From: Ruminococcus sp.
GTDB lineage: Bacteria; Bacillota; Clostridia; Oscillospirales; Ruminococcaceae
NCBI GenBank assembly: GCA_020860605.1
Contig: JAJBTZ010000061.1
Location: forward strand, 1-64,000
DNA length: 64,000 nucleotides
Direction of reading: 5' to 3'
Below are positions 40,760 to 48,615 of this stretch, in pieces (position 1 is the first letter of the stretch; every line of letters begins with the position of its first letter). The translations under genes were made by a program, and so were the position numbers. The notes beneath the pieces were generated by a model. The model ran no database searches, had not been told where the DNA came from, and saw nothing but the letters and a program-made list of their open reading frames with translations.

Positions 40760-41935
40760 GTGATTTCATTGCTAAAAAGGCTTTTTATCAAGGACTACCA
40801 AAACACATCCGACCCGTCAGTAAGACTGAGATATGGCCTCACAGCAGGCGTTTTCGGAGTCGTGACGAATGTCCTTCTGTTTCTGTTCAAGCTTTTGGTC
40901 GGACTGATGTCACATAGTATCACCGTTATTGCCGATGCTGTCAACAACCTCTCCGATGCAGCCTCGTCCATCTTCACGATGGTAGGTTTCAAGCTCTCAA
41001 GTCGCCCTGCCGATAAGGATCACCCTTATGGCCATGCAAGATATGAGGAGATAACTGCCCTGATTGTTGCACTTCTTGTCCTCTGTGTCGGTGTCCTCTT
41101 CGCAAAAAGCTCGATTGATAAGATAATCACGCCAAGTGATCTCGAAATCAGTGTCGTGACCTACATCGTCCTCATCGCTGCAATCGCCGTGAAGCTCTGG
41201 CAGTACTTCACTTACCTGGACTTCTCGAAGGCTATAGACTCCGATGCTCTGAAGGCCGATGCGGTAGACTCGAGAAACGACGTCATCACGACATCATCCG
41301 TCATCCTCAGCATGGCAGTCATGCAGATATTCAAAATAAACCTTGATGGCTGGTTCGGACTCATAATCTCAGTTTTCGTGATAATCTCCGCCGTGAGAAC
41401 CCTTTCCGAAGTCATCAGCCCGATGCTCGGCGAGCATCCTGACGAAAAGCTGGTCGAGTCGATCTATTCGCTTGTTAAAGGCAGAGAAAACGTCGTAGGC
41501 TACCACGACCTGATAGTCCACAGCTACGGGGCAGGGAAGTGCTATGCCTCCCTCCATGTCGAAGTCGACGCTTCACAGGACATCTTCCTCCTGCACGACA
41601 TGATCGACACTATCGAGCGTGAAGCCATGGAAAAGCTCGGAATCCTACTGACTATCCACATGGACCCAGTCGATATGAAGGACCCGCATAGAAACAAGCT
41701 TTACGACATCACTGTTGAAGCTCTTCATTCAGAATTCGGCAGCGACCTTGGAATCCACGATTTCCGAATTGTCGCCGGCCCAACCCATACAAATATACTT
41801 TTTGACATTGTAGAGCCGTTCGGAGAATACTATGACATAAACCGCATCGAAACCCTTTTGACGGAGAAATATCTTGAGGCTCACGACCCCACACAATACT
41901 ACTTCGTCATCAACGATGATAAGAAGATGGACTGA
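40760..41935 (+). CDS. Cation diffusion facilitator family transporter
   Basis: SITVIADAVNNLSDAASS, DHPYGHARYEEI. Start may be TTG at 40769. Confidence 0.92.
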   Translation: MISLLKRLFIKDYQNTSDPSVRLRYGLTAGVFGVVTNVLLFLFKLLVGLMSHSITVIADAVNNLSDAASSIFTMVGFKLSSRPADKDHPYGHARYEEITALIVALLVLCVGVLFAKSSIDKIITPSDLEISVVTYIVLIAAIAVKLWQYFTYLDFSKAIDSDALKADAVDSRNDVITTSSVILSMAVMQIFKINLDGWFGLIISVFVIISAVRTLSEVISPMLGEHPDEKLVESIYSLVKGRENVVGYHDLIVHSYGAGKCYASLHVEVDASQDIFLLHDMIDTIEREAMEKLGILLTIHMDPVDMKDPHRNKLYDITVEALHSEFGSDLGIHDFRIVAGPTHTNILFDIVEPFGEYYDINRIETLLTEKYLEAHDPTQYYFVINDDKKMD

Positions 41936-43074
41936 TGAAAAAAACTAAATTCAAAAAATCCGACATTGTTCTGATAGCCGTTTTCGTTCTGGCGGTTTTG
42001 CTTAACGTAATCGCCCGCCTCTCGACGACTATCTCTGACTTCTATGTTCAAAAAATCTACCCAGTAATCTCGACACCGTTTATCTGGTTGTCAGGACTCT
42101 TCCCGTTTTCGGTTGGCGAGGTTATGATAGTCCTTGCCGTTCTCCTTGTCCTGATCGGCTTGCCGGTATTCATAATCTTCATGATAGTGAAGCGCAAAAA
42201 TAAGAGGCTCACCTCGAAAGTCTCAGGCTTCACCCTCCGCTTCGTTGCCTGGATAGTGGCCTATGTTCTCATGACTGAGACCACGAACTGCTTCATCATG
42301 TACCAGTGCACTCCATTCTCAGAGCGCTATTTTGAGGAGACTGAACACACCGAAGAGCTCCTGATTGAGACCATCGGCGCCGTTGCAGACGGCCTTGCTG
42401 AGCTGTACGACCAGTTCGACAGGGGAGAGGACGGCTACATCGTCCTCGCAGACACCTACATAGACGAGTGCAAGGAAGCCCTCCAGAACATCTCCGAAGA
42501 CTACTCCCAGCTTTCCGGCTACTACCCGAACCCAAAGGGCATCTTCTTCTCCTTCTTCATGTCTCAGGAGAGCATCATCGGCCTCTACATCCCGTTCGCT
42601 TTTGAAGCGACCTACAACCGCGACGCTCAGGACATCTCGAAGCCCGCCACCATCTGCCACGAGCTTGCTCACCTGAAGGGCATCATCCAGGAGGACGAAG
42701 CCAGCTTCGTCGCTTATGTCGCCTGCTTCAATTCTGACTCGGCAGCTGTCCGCTATAGTGGTCTCCTTGACGCCTTCTACTACCTCTATTCCGACGCCTC
42801 AGAGCTCTTCGGCACTTCTTATGAGGACGCCCTCCGGGAAGCAATCGCGAATGTTCCTTCAGAGGTCTGGGATTATGATATGTATTCGTTCAAATCGACC
42901 TATTGGGAGGAAAACGAGGACAAGGAGATAATCCCGACTGAAACCGTCCAGGCTGTCTCCGAAGCCCTGACAGACGCCAACCTCAAGTTCAACGATGTTG
43001 AAGAGGGCATCGAAATCTACTACGAAGTCACCAAGCTCCTCATGGACTACTACGCTGCAGGTGGCACCATCTGA
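41935..43074 (+). CDS. DUF3810-like membrane protein with HExxH motif
   Basis: N-terminal TMs then ATICHELAHLKGIIQEDEASFVAYVAC. Confidence 0.8.
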   Translation: MKKTKFKKSDIVLIAVFVLAVLLNVIARLSTTISDFYVQKIYPVISTPFIWLSGLFPFSVGEVMIVLAVLLVLIGLPVFIIFMIVKRKNKRLTSKVSGFTLRFVAWIVAYVLMTETTNCFIMYQCTPFSERYFEETEHTEELLIETIGAVADGLAELYDQFDRGEDGYIVLADTYIDECKEALQNISEDYSQLSGYYPNPKGIFFSFFMSQESIIGLYIPFAFEATYNRDAQDISKPATICHELAHLKGIIQEDEASFVAYVACFNSDSAAVRYSGLLDAFYYLYSDASELFGTSYEDALREAIANVPSEVWDYDMYSFKSTYWEENEDKEIIPTETVQAVSEALTDANLKFNDVEEGIEIYYEVTKLLMDYYAAGGTI

Positions 43075-43136
43075 CCAAGTTTCCAAGTGGCCCATTTACC
43101 CGCTTTGAATAAAAATCCCTTTCAGGAGGAACATTA

Positions 43137-44372
43137 ATGAAAATAAAGCAACTTCTTTCAGCCTTGCTCGCCTTCATGGTTCTCTTTTCCGCGCTGACAG
43201 CCTGCGGAAGCACCACTTCGGACGAGCCCAGCTCGACCGGCTCGACCAGTTCGTCTGTAGAATCAGGCACCGACGACACCGCCGTCTACGTCGACCGCTC
43301 TGCTGTCTATGCCTATGACGACAATGCTCCCTCTCTTTACGAGGCCTTCTCGCAGTGGTTCAAGGTAGGAACAGCCATGAACACGAGCGACCTCGTGGAA
43401 GGCTCTGAGGAGATGGAAATCCTCATCAAGCAGTATAACGTCTTCACCCTCGAGAACGAGTCGAAGCCGGACGCTATGCACCCGTCGGAGGACGTCTACA
43501 ACTTCGAAGCATTGGACAAGCTCGTCGAATTCGCCAATGAGTACGACAAAACCGTCCGTGGACATGTCCTTGTCTGGCACTCCCAGTGCCCCGACTGGTT
43601 CTTCTACGACGACGATGGCAACACCGTCTCGGCAGACGTTTTAGTCGAGCGTATGAAGGAGCATATCACCACCATCGTCAGCCACTATCAGGGCGAAGTC
43701 GACGTCTGGGACGTTGTTAATGAAGTCTTGGGAGACAACGGTGGCCTCCGCGACTCCATGTGGTACCAGATTATCGGCGACTATGACGGCGACGGTGACA
43801 AGTACGATTTCATCGAAATTGCCTTCACCACAGCTCATGAAGCCGACCCTGACGCCCGGCTCATCATCAATGACTACAGCCTTGAGTCTTCGGAAGATAA
43901 GACCATCACCATGTACATGATGGTCAAGAATATGCTCGAAGAGGGCATTCCGATCGACGGCATCGGCCTTCAGATGCATATTGACATCAACTTCGACGTC
44001 GAAACCTGCAAGAACAACGTCGAAATCCTCATGAAGCTCAAGGAAATCGACCCTGATTTCGTCATCGAAATCACCGAGCTCGACCTCAGCTGCTTCTCCT
44101 GGGACGACCAGTCGACCGAGGTAGAGCTGACCGACGAGTTCGTCGAGAAGTTCGACAGCCTCTACTCCGACATCTTCGAAATGCTCATCGAGTTCTCCGA
44201 AGCCGGCTATCTCGACTCAGTAGTCATGTGGGGCTACAACGACGGCTCAACCTGGCTCAACAGCTACCCCGTCTCCGGCCGAACAAATCACCCCCTCCTG
44301 ATAGACGAGGACTACAAACTCAAGTCCGCCTATTGGGCACTGATTGATCTGGCAGCGTCAAAGTCGTCATAA
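43137..44372 (+). CDS. GH10 endo-1,4-beta-xylanase, lipoprotein
   Basis: Lipobox LTAC; GHVLVWHSQCPDWFF, WDVVNEVLGDNG (acid/base), FVIEITELDLS (nucleophile). Confidence 0.92.
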   Translation: MKIKQLLSALLAFMVLFSALTACGSTTSDEPSSTGSTSSSVESGTDDTAVYVDRSAVYAYDDNAPSLYEAFSQWFKVGTAMNTSDLVEGSEEMEILIKQYNVFTLENESKPDAMHPSEDVYNFEALDKLVEFANEYDKTVRGHVLVWHSQCPDWFFYDDDGNTVSADVLVERMKEHITTIVSHYQGEVDVWDVVNEVLGDNGGLRDSMWYQIIGDYDGDGDKYDFIEIAFTTAHEADPDARLIINDYSLESSEDKTITMYMMVKNMLEEGIPIDGIGLQMHIDINFDVETCKNNVEILMKLKEIDPDFVIEITELDLSCFSWDDQSTEVELTDEFVEKFDSLYSDIFEMLIEFSEAGYLDSVVMWGYNDGSTWLNSYPVSGRTNHPLLIDEDYKLKSAYWALIDLAASKSS

Positions 44373-44460
44373 TTCTCAACCCCGTTTCAAATCCCCACAT
44401 CCCCATCCCTAATATAAAAAATTTTCATCAATCTTTTCTCAAAAATAACGTCCACATCAG

Positions 44461-44489
44461 TTGACTTTTCTGCGGTTTGGTGTTATCAT
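44461..44489 (+). promoter_or_regulatory. Promoter of SPDTG protein 1
   Basis: TTGACT, 17 bp, TATCAT (44484-44489). Confidence 0.75.
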
Positions 44490-44504
44490 AGATATGGTTT
44501 TATA

Positions 44505-44520
44505 CCAAAATATATTTTGG
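44505..44520. promoter_or_regulatory. 16-bp perfect palindrome in 5' leader, overlapping SD (copy 1)
   Basis: CCAAAATATATTTTGG immediately followed by AGGAATTC and ATG. Confidence 0.8.
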
Positions 44521-44530
44521 AGGAATTCAA

Positions 44531-45232
44531 ATGAAAAAATTTGTATCAATCGCTCTGGCGATCGTCATGATGCTTTCTGTAAGCGTTTGCGCTTTCGCTG
44601 ATGACTATGTTGATAGCATTGCAACCGAAGTTCTTTCAACCTACGAGCCTCTCTTCCCAATGGACAACGGCTGGTGGACCGAAGATTCCGACCTCGGCAG
44701 CTCTACTGACGCTGGTGCTGAGTTCGCAGAGGCTATCTTGGTTGACGGCGCTAAGATCGTTATCAAGGCTGACGCTATCGCAGGCTCCACTGAGGATGGC
44801 TATGGCTTCCAGTATGGTGTTCAGACCACCGATACTTGGGTAATGGTTCTTGCTCACTTCAACTATGCTAATGGTGAAGGCAACTTGGCTGCTGAAGAAG
44901 TAGTTGTAGAAGGCGACTATGCTTACATCATCGTTGATGCTGCTGAATTTGTTGACGCTCTTACCGCTAACGACATCGACCTCACTGTTAACACTTGGCA
45001 GTGGATCTTCGGTGCCTGCACAGGCGCTAAGACCTATGGCGTTTACGTAGTCAGCACTGGTGCTGCAGCAGAAGAGACCACCGAAGAGGCTGAGGCTGCT
45101 GAGGAAACTACTGAAGAGGCTGCTGAGTCCACTGAGACTTCTACTGCTTCTTCTCCTGACACTGGTGTAGCTCTTGCCCTCGTTCCGATGGCAATCGCTG
45201 GCATCGCAGTTGTTAGCTCCAAGAGAAGGTAA
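44531..45232 (+). CDS. Secreted, probably sortase-anchored protein with C-terminal SPDTG motif (paralogue 1)
   Basis: Signal peptide MKKFVSIALAIVMMLSVSVCAFADD; Glu/Thr/Ala linker; SPDTG-VALALVPMAIAGIAVV-SSKRR. Confidence 0.8.
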   Translation: MKKFVSIALAIVMMLSVSVCAFADDYVDSIATEVLSTYEPLFPMDNGWWTEDSDLGSSTDAGAEFAEAILVDGAKIVIKADAIAGSTEDGYGFQYGVQTTDTWVMVLAHFNYANGEGNLAAEEVVVEGDYAYIIVDAAEFVDALTANDIDLTVNTWQWIFGACTGAKTYGVYVVSTGAAAEETTEEAEAAEETTEEAAESTETSTASSPDTGVALALVPMAIAGIAVVSSKRR

Positions 45233-45248
45233 TTCTCAAGTAACTCCC

Positions 45249-45286
45249 AAAAGACCGTAGGCCAGAGGCTTGCGGTCTTTTTCTTT
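45249..45286 (+). terminator. Terminator of SPDTG protein 1
   Basis: AAAGACCGTAGGCC-aga-GGCTTGCGGTCTTT then TTC. Confidence 0.85.
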
Positions 45287-45305
45287 AAAACGGGTCCATC
45301 GAAAA

Positions 45306-45680
45306 ACAGCGCCTCCCTTCGGTCGGCGACCCCTCAGTCGCCCTTCGGGCGCCAGCTCCCCTTTCAGGGGAGCCTATAACTGGTTCTATCAGGGCTTTTG
45401 AGAGATCGAAAAAAGCCTCCCCCGAAGGGGGAGGGGGACCGTCGCCTCCAGCGACGGTGGAGGGGTGCGACCACCGAAGGTGGTCGCTTCGGCTGAGGAG
45501 GCGCCAGCCTCCGTAGCCGAACGTGTAGGGGCTGATATCATCCGCCCGGGATCTGCTGGGGGTTGCGGGCGGATGATATCCGCCCCTACAGTTGGCACCA
45601 CCTCGGCTCCCCCTCTGGGGGAGCTGGCAGCTGCGAAGCAGCTGACTGAGAGGGCGCGAGCCCCGAAGGGGCGAGCGATT
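45306..45680. repeat. Nested hairpin-repeat block R1
   Basis: CGCCC-TTC-GGGCG; CTCCCCC-GAA-GGGGGAG; CGACCACC-GAA-GGTGGTCG; CAGCTGC-GAA-GCAGCTG; GCCCC-GAA-GGGGC. Confidence 0.8.
45525..45589. repeat. Long inverted repeat, 24-nt arms with 1 mismatch and 17-nt loop
   Basis: GTAGGGGCTGATATCATCCGCCCG ... CGGGCGGATGATATCCGCCCCTAC. Confidence 0.9.
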
Positions 45681-45699
45681 TGGAAAGGAGGAGATTTTA

Positions 45700-45918
45700 A
45701 TGGCAAAGGCGACCTATAATAATATCGTAGAGCTTAGAATAGCTGGCTACATGGCTTTAAAAGAAGCCCTCGGCAGGGATAATGCATTGCGTTTCATGCA
45801 GGATTGTTATCCTGGCTCCGGTGATTATACTAAAGAAAAGTATGAGCAGCCAGATATAAGCGTCGATGAAATGTTCGATATGGTTGAAGAATACGAAAGA
45901 ACCAAGGCTGCCAGCTAA
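45700..45918 (+). CDS. Small protein, orphan paralogue of the PIN-gene partner at 47410
   Basis: MAKATYNNIVELRIAGYMALKEALGRDNALRFMQDCYPGSGDYTKEKYEQPDISVDEMFDMVEEYERTKAAS; RBS GGAGGAG; strong identity to 47410-47634. Confidence 0.75.
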   Translation: MAKATYNNIVELRIAGYMALKEALGRDNALRFMQDCYPGSGDYTKEKYEQPDISVDEMFDMVEEYERTKAAS

Positions 45919-45934
45919 CCCTGAGCAGCCTTTT

Positions 45935-45990
45935 CTTTGCCTCTCCCACGCTTAGGAGAGGGGGACCGCCGAAGGCGGTGGAGTGGTTCC
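45935..45990. repeat. Hairpin-repeat block R2
   Basis: CCTCTCCCACGCTTAGGAGAGGGGGACCGCCGAAGGCGGTGGAGTGGT; shared with the block at 47655. Confidence 0.75.
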
Positions 45991-46024
45991 CCGAAAATTC
46001 TTCCCCAAAATCCCCAGATATTTA

Positions 46025-46053
46025 TTGACAAATCCGAAGCGGTGTGCTATTAT
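46025..46053 (+). promoter_or_regulatory. Promoter of SPDTG protein 2
   Basis: TTGACA, 17 bp, TATTAT (46048-46053). Confidence 0.8.
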
Positions 46054-46069
46054 AGATATGGTTTTAACA

Positions 46070-46085
46070 CCAAAATATATTTTGG
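46070..46085. promoter_or_regulatory. 16-bp perfect palindrome in 5' leader, overlapping SD (copy 2)
   Basis: CCAAAATATATTTTGG then AGGAATTC. Confidence 0.8.
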
Positions 46086-46097
46086 AGGAATTCACAA

Positions 46098-46823
46098 ATG
46101 AAAAAAGTATTGTCAATCGCTTTGGCGATAGTCATGGTTCTCTCTGTAAGCGTTGTTGCTTTTGCTGATGACACTGTTGTCCTCAATCTTGATCAGGAAG
46201 ATGCATATATCTTCTGGTCTAACGGTAACTGGTCAACCGGCGAGTTCACAGATTATTTGATGACTGATCTTATCGCTGCTCTTCAGACCGAAGGCGCTCA
46301 GCTTGTTATCACAAGAAGCGCTGAAACTCATATTGAGCACAGTGGGTCGGAAACCTACGAGAAGTTCCTTGTTACCGACAGCTGGTATAGCGGAGTTGAT
46401 GTAGAATCTGGTTACAATTGGGTTTCACTCGGAACTGCTGGTCACAATAGCACCACTGAGCCTGGTGTTGGCATTATCGACTGTATCTCCGACGATGGTA
46501 TCACCATTGTTTACGATGGTAATACTATAGCTCAGGCATTGGTTGATGGTGGATTTGATGCTGAGGGTCATTCTGTTGTTTTCATTAGTAACAGTTCCCC
46601 TGAAAGCCAGTACAAGGTTTCCAACATCTCTGTAATCGTTCCTGAGGGTGCTGCTGCTGAAGAGGCTGAAGAGACCGAAGAGGCTGAGGCTGCTGAGGAG
46701 ACCACTGAGGCTGCTGAGTCCACTGAGACTTCTACTGCTTCTTCTCCTGACACTGGTGTAGCTCTTGCTCTCGTTCCGATGGCAATCGCTGGCATCGCTG
46801 TAGTTTCTTCTAAGAGAAGATAA
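46098..46823 (+). CDS. Secreted, probably sortase-anchored protein with C-terminal SPDTG motif (paralogue 2)
   Basis: Signal peptide MKKVLSIALAIVMVLSVSVVAFADD; identical SPDTGVALALVPMAIAGIAVVSSKRR tail. Confidence 0.8.
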   Translation: MKKVLSIALAIVMVLSVSVVAFADDTVVLNLDQEDAYIFWSNGNWSTGEFTDYLMTDLIAALQTEGAQLVITRSAETHIEHSGSETYEKFLVTDSWYSGVDVESGYNWVSLGTAGHNSTTEPGVGIIDCISDDGITIVYDGNTIAQALVDGGFDAEGHSVVFISNSSPESQYKVSNISVIVPEGAAAEEAEETEEAEAAEETTEAAESTETSTASSPDTGVALALVPMAIAGIAVVSSKRR

Positions 46824-46838
46824 TCTCTAAGCACTAAC

Positions 46839-46876
46839 CAAAAGACCGTGAGCCCAGGGCTTGCGGTCTTTTTCTT
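46839..46876 (+). terminator. Terminator of SPDTG protein 2
   Basis: AAAGACCGTGAGCCC-AGGGCTTGCGGTCTTT then TTC. Confidence 0.8.
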
Positions 46877-46887
46877 TAAATTGCCTA

Positions 46888-46916
46888 TTGCAATACATCG
46901 AAATTTGTGATATAAT
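46888..46916 (+). promoter_or_regulatory. Promoter of PIN-domain gene
   Basis: TTGCAA (46888-46893), 17 bp, TATAAT (46911-46916). Confidence 0.75.
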
Positions 46917-46958
46917 ACTACCAAGCGAGAACCTATACAATCTATAGGCGGTGGAATT

Positions 46959-47435
46959 GTGAAAGTATATTTGGATTGCTGCTGCTATTGCAGACAGTTC
47001 GACGATTTAACTCAAGAGCAGGTTAGAGCTGAGGTCAAGGCGATCGTCGCAATTTTTAAATTGCATGCACAAGGAAGTGTGTCACTTGTCGGAAGCGATG
47101 TTCTAACCTTTGAGTTTGGCAAAATAAGCGATTGTGATAAAAGAATGCAGATTCTCAGTGACTTTAGCAATGTAGATGAAGTTATTGAGATAAGCGACAG
47201 CAATAGATCACGTGCAAATCAGATTCAGGAGTTGTCTAATATTCACGCGTGCGATGCAGCTCATATAGCGTGTGCAGAAGAAGCTGGCGCAGATGTGATG
47301 CTAACGACCGATTACAAGCTTATAAAGATGGCTTCAAGACTAGATTTAGAAGTAGAAGTTATGAACCCAAGGGATTGTTTTGAACAATTTTTGAATGGAG
47401 GAGATTTTAATGGCACAAGTGAGAACGAATTATAG
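46959..47435 (+). CDS. PIN-domain protein (putative toxin), GTG start
   Basis: MKVYLDCCCYCRQFDDLTQEQVRAE and HACDAAHIACAEEAGADVMLTTDYKLIKMA match PIN-domain acidic-residue pattern. Confidence 0.8.
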   Translation: MKVYLDCCCYCRQFDDLTQEQVRAEVKAIVAIFKLHAQGSVSLVGSDVLTFEFGKISDCDKRMQILSDFSNVDEVIEISDSNRSRANQIQELSNIHACDAAHIACAEEAGADVMLTTDYKLIKMASRLDLEVEVMNPRDCFEQFLNGGDFNGTSENEL

Positions 47436-47634
47436 TAATCCGGTAGAGCTAAGGATTGCAGGCTATGAAGCACTGGAGAAAGCGCTTGGCGCTGAGAATG
47501 CAGCTCTTTTCATGAAGCAGAATTGTCCCTGCTCTGGCGATTACACGAAAGAAAAGTACGAACAACCTGACATAAGCGTCGACGAGCTTTATGCAATGAT
47601 TGAAGAATACGAAAGAACCAAGGCTGCCAGCTAA
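47410..47634 (+). CDS. Small partner (putative antitoxin) overlapping the PIN gene
   Basis: MAQVRTNYSNPVELRIAGYEALEKALGAENAALFMKQNCPCSGDYTKEKYEQPDISVDELYAMIEEYERTKAAS; GGAGGAG RBS precedes ATG 47410; 26-nt overlap with PIN gene. Confidence 0.7.
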   Translation: MAQVRTNYSNPVELRIAGYEALEKALGAENAALFMKQNCPCSGDYTKEKYEQPDISVDELYAMIEEYERTKAAS

Positions 47635-47654
47635 CCCTGAGCAGCCTTTTCTTT

Positions 47655-47830
47655 GCCTCTCCTACGCTTAGGAGAGGGGGGACCGCCGAAGGCGGTGGAG
47701 TGATGGCTCCCCTCCGGGGGAGACGCATTAGTTCGGCGTTGCCGAACTAAGAGAGTTGTTTCGCAACTCTGACTGAGAGGGCGCGAGCCCCGAAGGGGCG
47801 AGCGGTCGCCGAAGGTGGTGGTGGAGGGGT
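47655..47830. repeat. Hairpin-repeat block R3
   Basis: ACCGCC-GAA-GGCGGT; GTTCGGC-GTT-GCCGAAC; AGAGTTG-TTTCG-CAACTCT; GCCCC-GAA-GGGGC. Confidence 0.8.
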
Positions 47831-47864
47831 TTGTGTAAATTTGAGGTAAATTTCGCATTTTCGG

Positions 47865-47893
47865 TTGACAAACTCAAGATATAGTGGTATGAT
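47865..47893 (+). promoter_or_regulatory. Promoter of SPATG protein 3
   Basis: TTGACA, 17 bp, TATGAT (47888-47893). Confidence 0.8.
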
Positions 47894-47908
47894 AGTAGAG
47901 GTTTTAAA

Positions 47909-47924
47909 CCAAAATATATTTTGG
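47909..47924. promoter_or_regulatory. 16-bp perfect palindrome in 5' leader, overlapping SD (copy 3)
   Basis: CCAAAATATATTTTGG then AGGAATTC. Confidence 0.8.
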
Positions 47925-47935
47925 AGGAATTCGAA

Positions 47936-48601
47936 ATGAAGAAATTCTTATCAATGGCAGTTGCCCTCGTCATGGTTCTTTCCTTGACCTGTGTAGCATT
48001 TGCAGATGTTTCTGTAGATGTTAGTGGCATCGACACTGCATCCAGCTGGGACACTTATGGCGCATCCTATGAGGATGATTCTATGGTAATCTCTCTCGAT
48101 GACATGAACGCTATCGTTGAGGCTCTTAGCGAAGATGGCTCTCAGCTCGTTTACACCATCACCAATACTGCTGGTTGGTTCCAGGTAGGCTTCAATGCTG
48201 ATACTGCTGCTTATTCCAACTCTGGCGATCCTGATGGTGAGTCCGGCTATGTTGCTTACACTGTTGAAGCTGATGGCGACAACCAGAAGGTTACTGTAGA
48301 CGGCAAGGCTGTTTACGATCTTATCACTGCTTCTGACTGGTATCAGCTCATCTGCGGTGGCGAAGTTCTTTTGAACGTAACCGTCGTTTCTGCTGGTTCT
48401 GAGACTGCTGCTGTAGAGGCCGAAGAGGCTGAGGCTGCTGAGGAGACTGAGGAGGCTTCTGAGGAAGCTGCTGAGGCTGCCGAGGAGACCACTGAGGCTG
48501 CTGCTGAAGAGACCACCACTTCTCCTGCTACTGGTGTTGCACTTGCCCTCGTTCCGATGGCAATCGCTGGCATCGCTGTTGTAGGTTCCAAGAGAAGATA
48601 A
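47936..48601 (+). CDS. Secreted, probably sortase-anchored protein with C-terminal SPATG motif (paralogue 3)
   Basis: MKKFLSMAVALVMVLSLTCVAFADV signal peptide; EA-rich linker; SPATGVALALVPMAIAGIAVVGSKRR. ATG after GGAGGAATTCGAA preferred over ORF-track start at 47921 inside the palindrome. Confidence 0.8.
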   Translation: MKKFLSMAVALVMVLSLTCVAFADVSVDVSGIDTASSWDTYGASYEDDSMVISLDDMNAIVEALSEDGSQLVYTITNTAGWFQVGFNADTAAYSNSGDPDGESGYVAYTVEADGDNQKVTVDGKAVYDLITASDWYQLICGGEVLLNVTVVSAGSETAAVEAEEAEAAEETEEASEEAAEAAEETTEAAAEETTTSPATGVALALVPMAIAGIAVVGSKRR

Positions 48602-48615
48602 TCTCTAAGTAATCC

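Noticed and set aside
45983-46168. 61-aa ORF overlapping the second cassette promoter
   Set aside because: Runs through the promoter, palindrome and signal-peptide region in another frame; no RBS.
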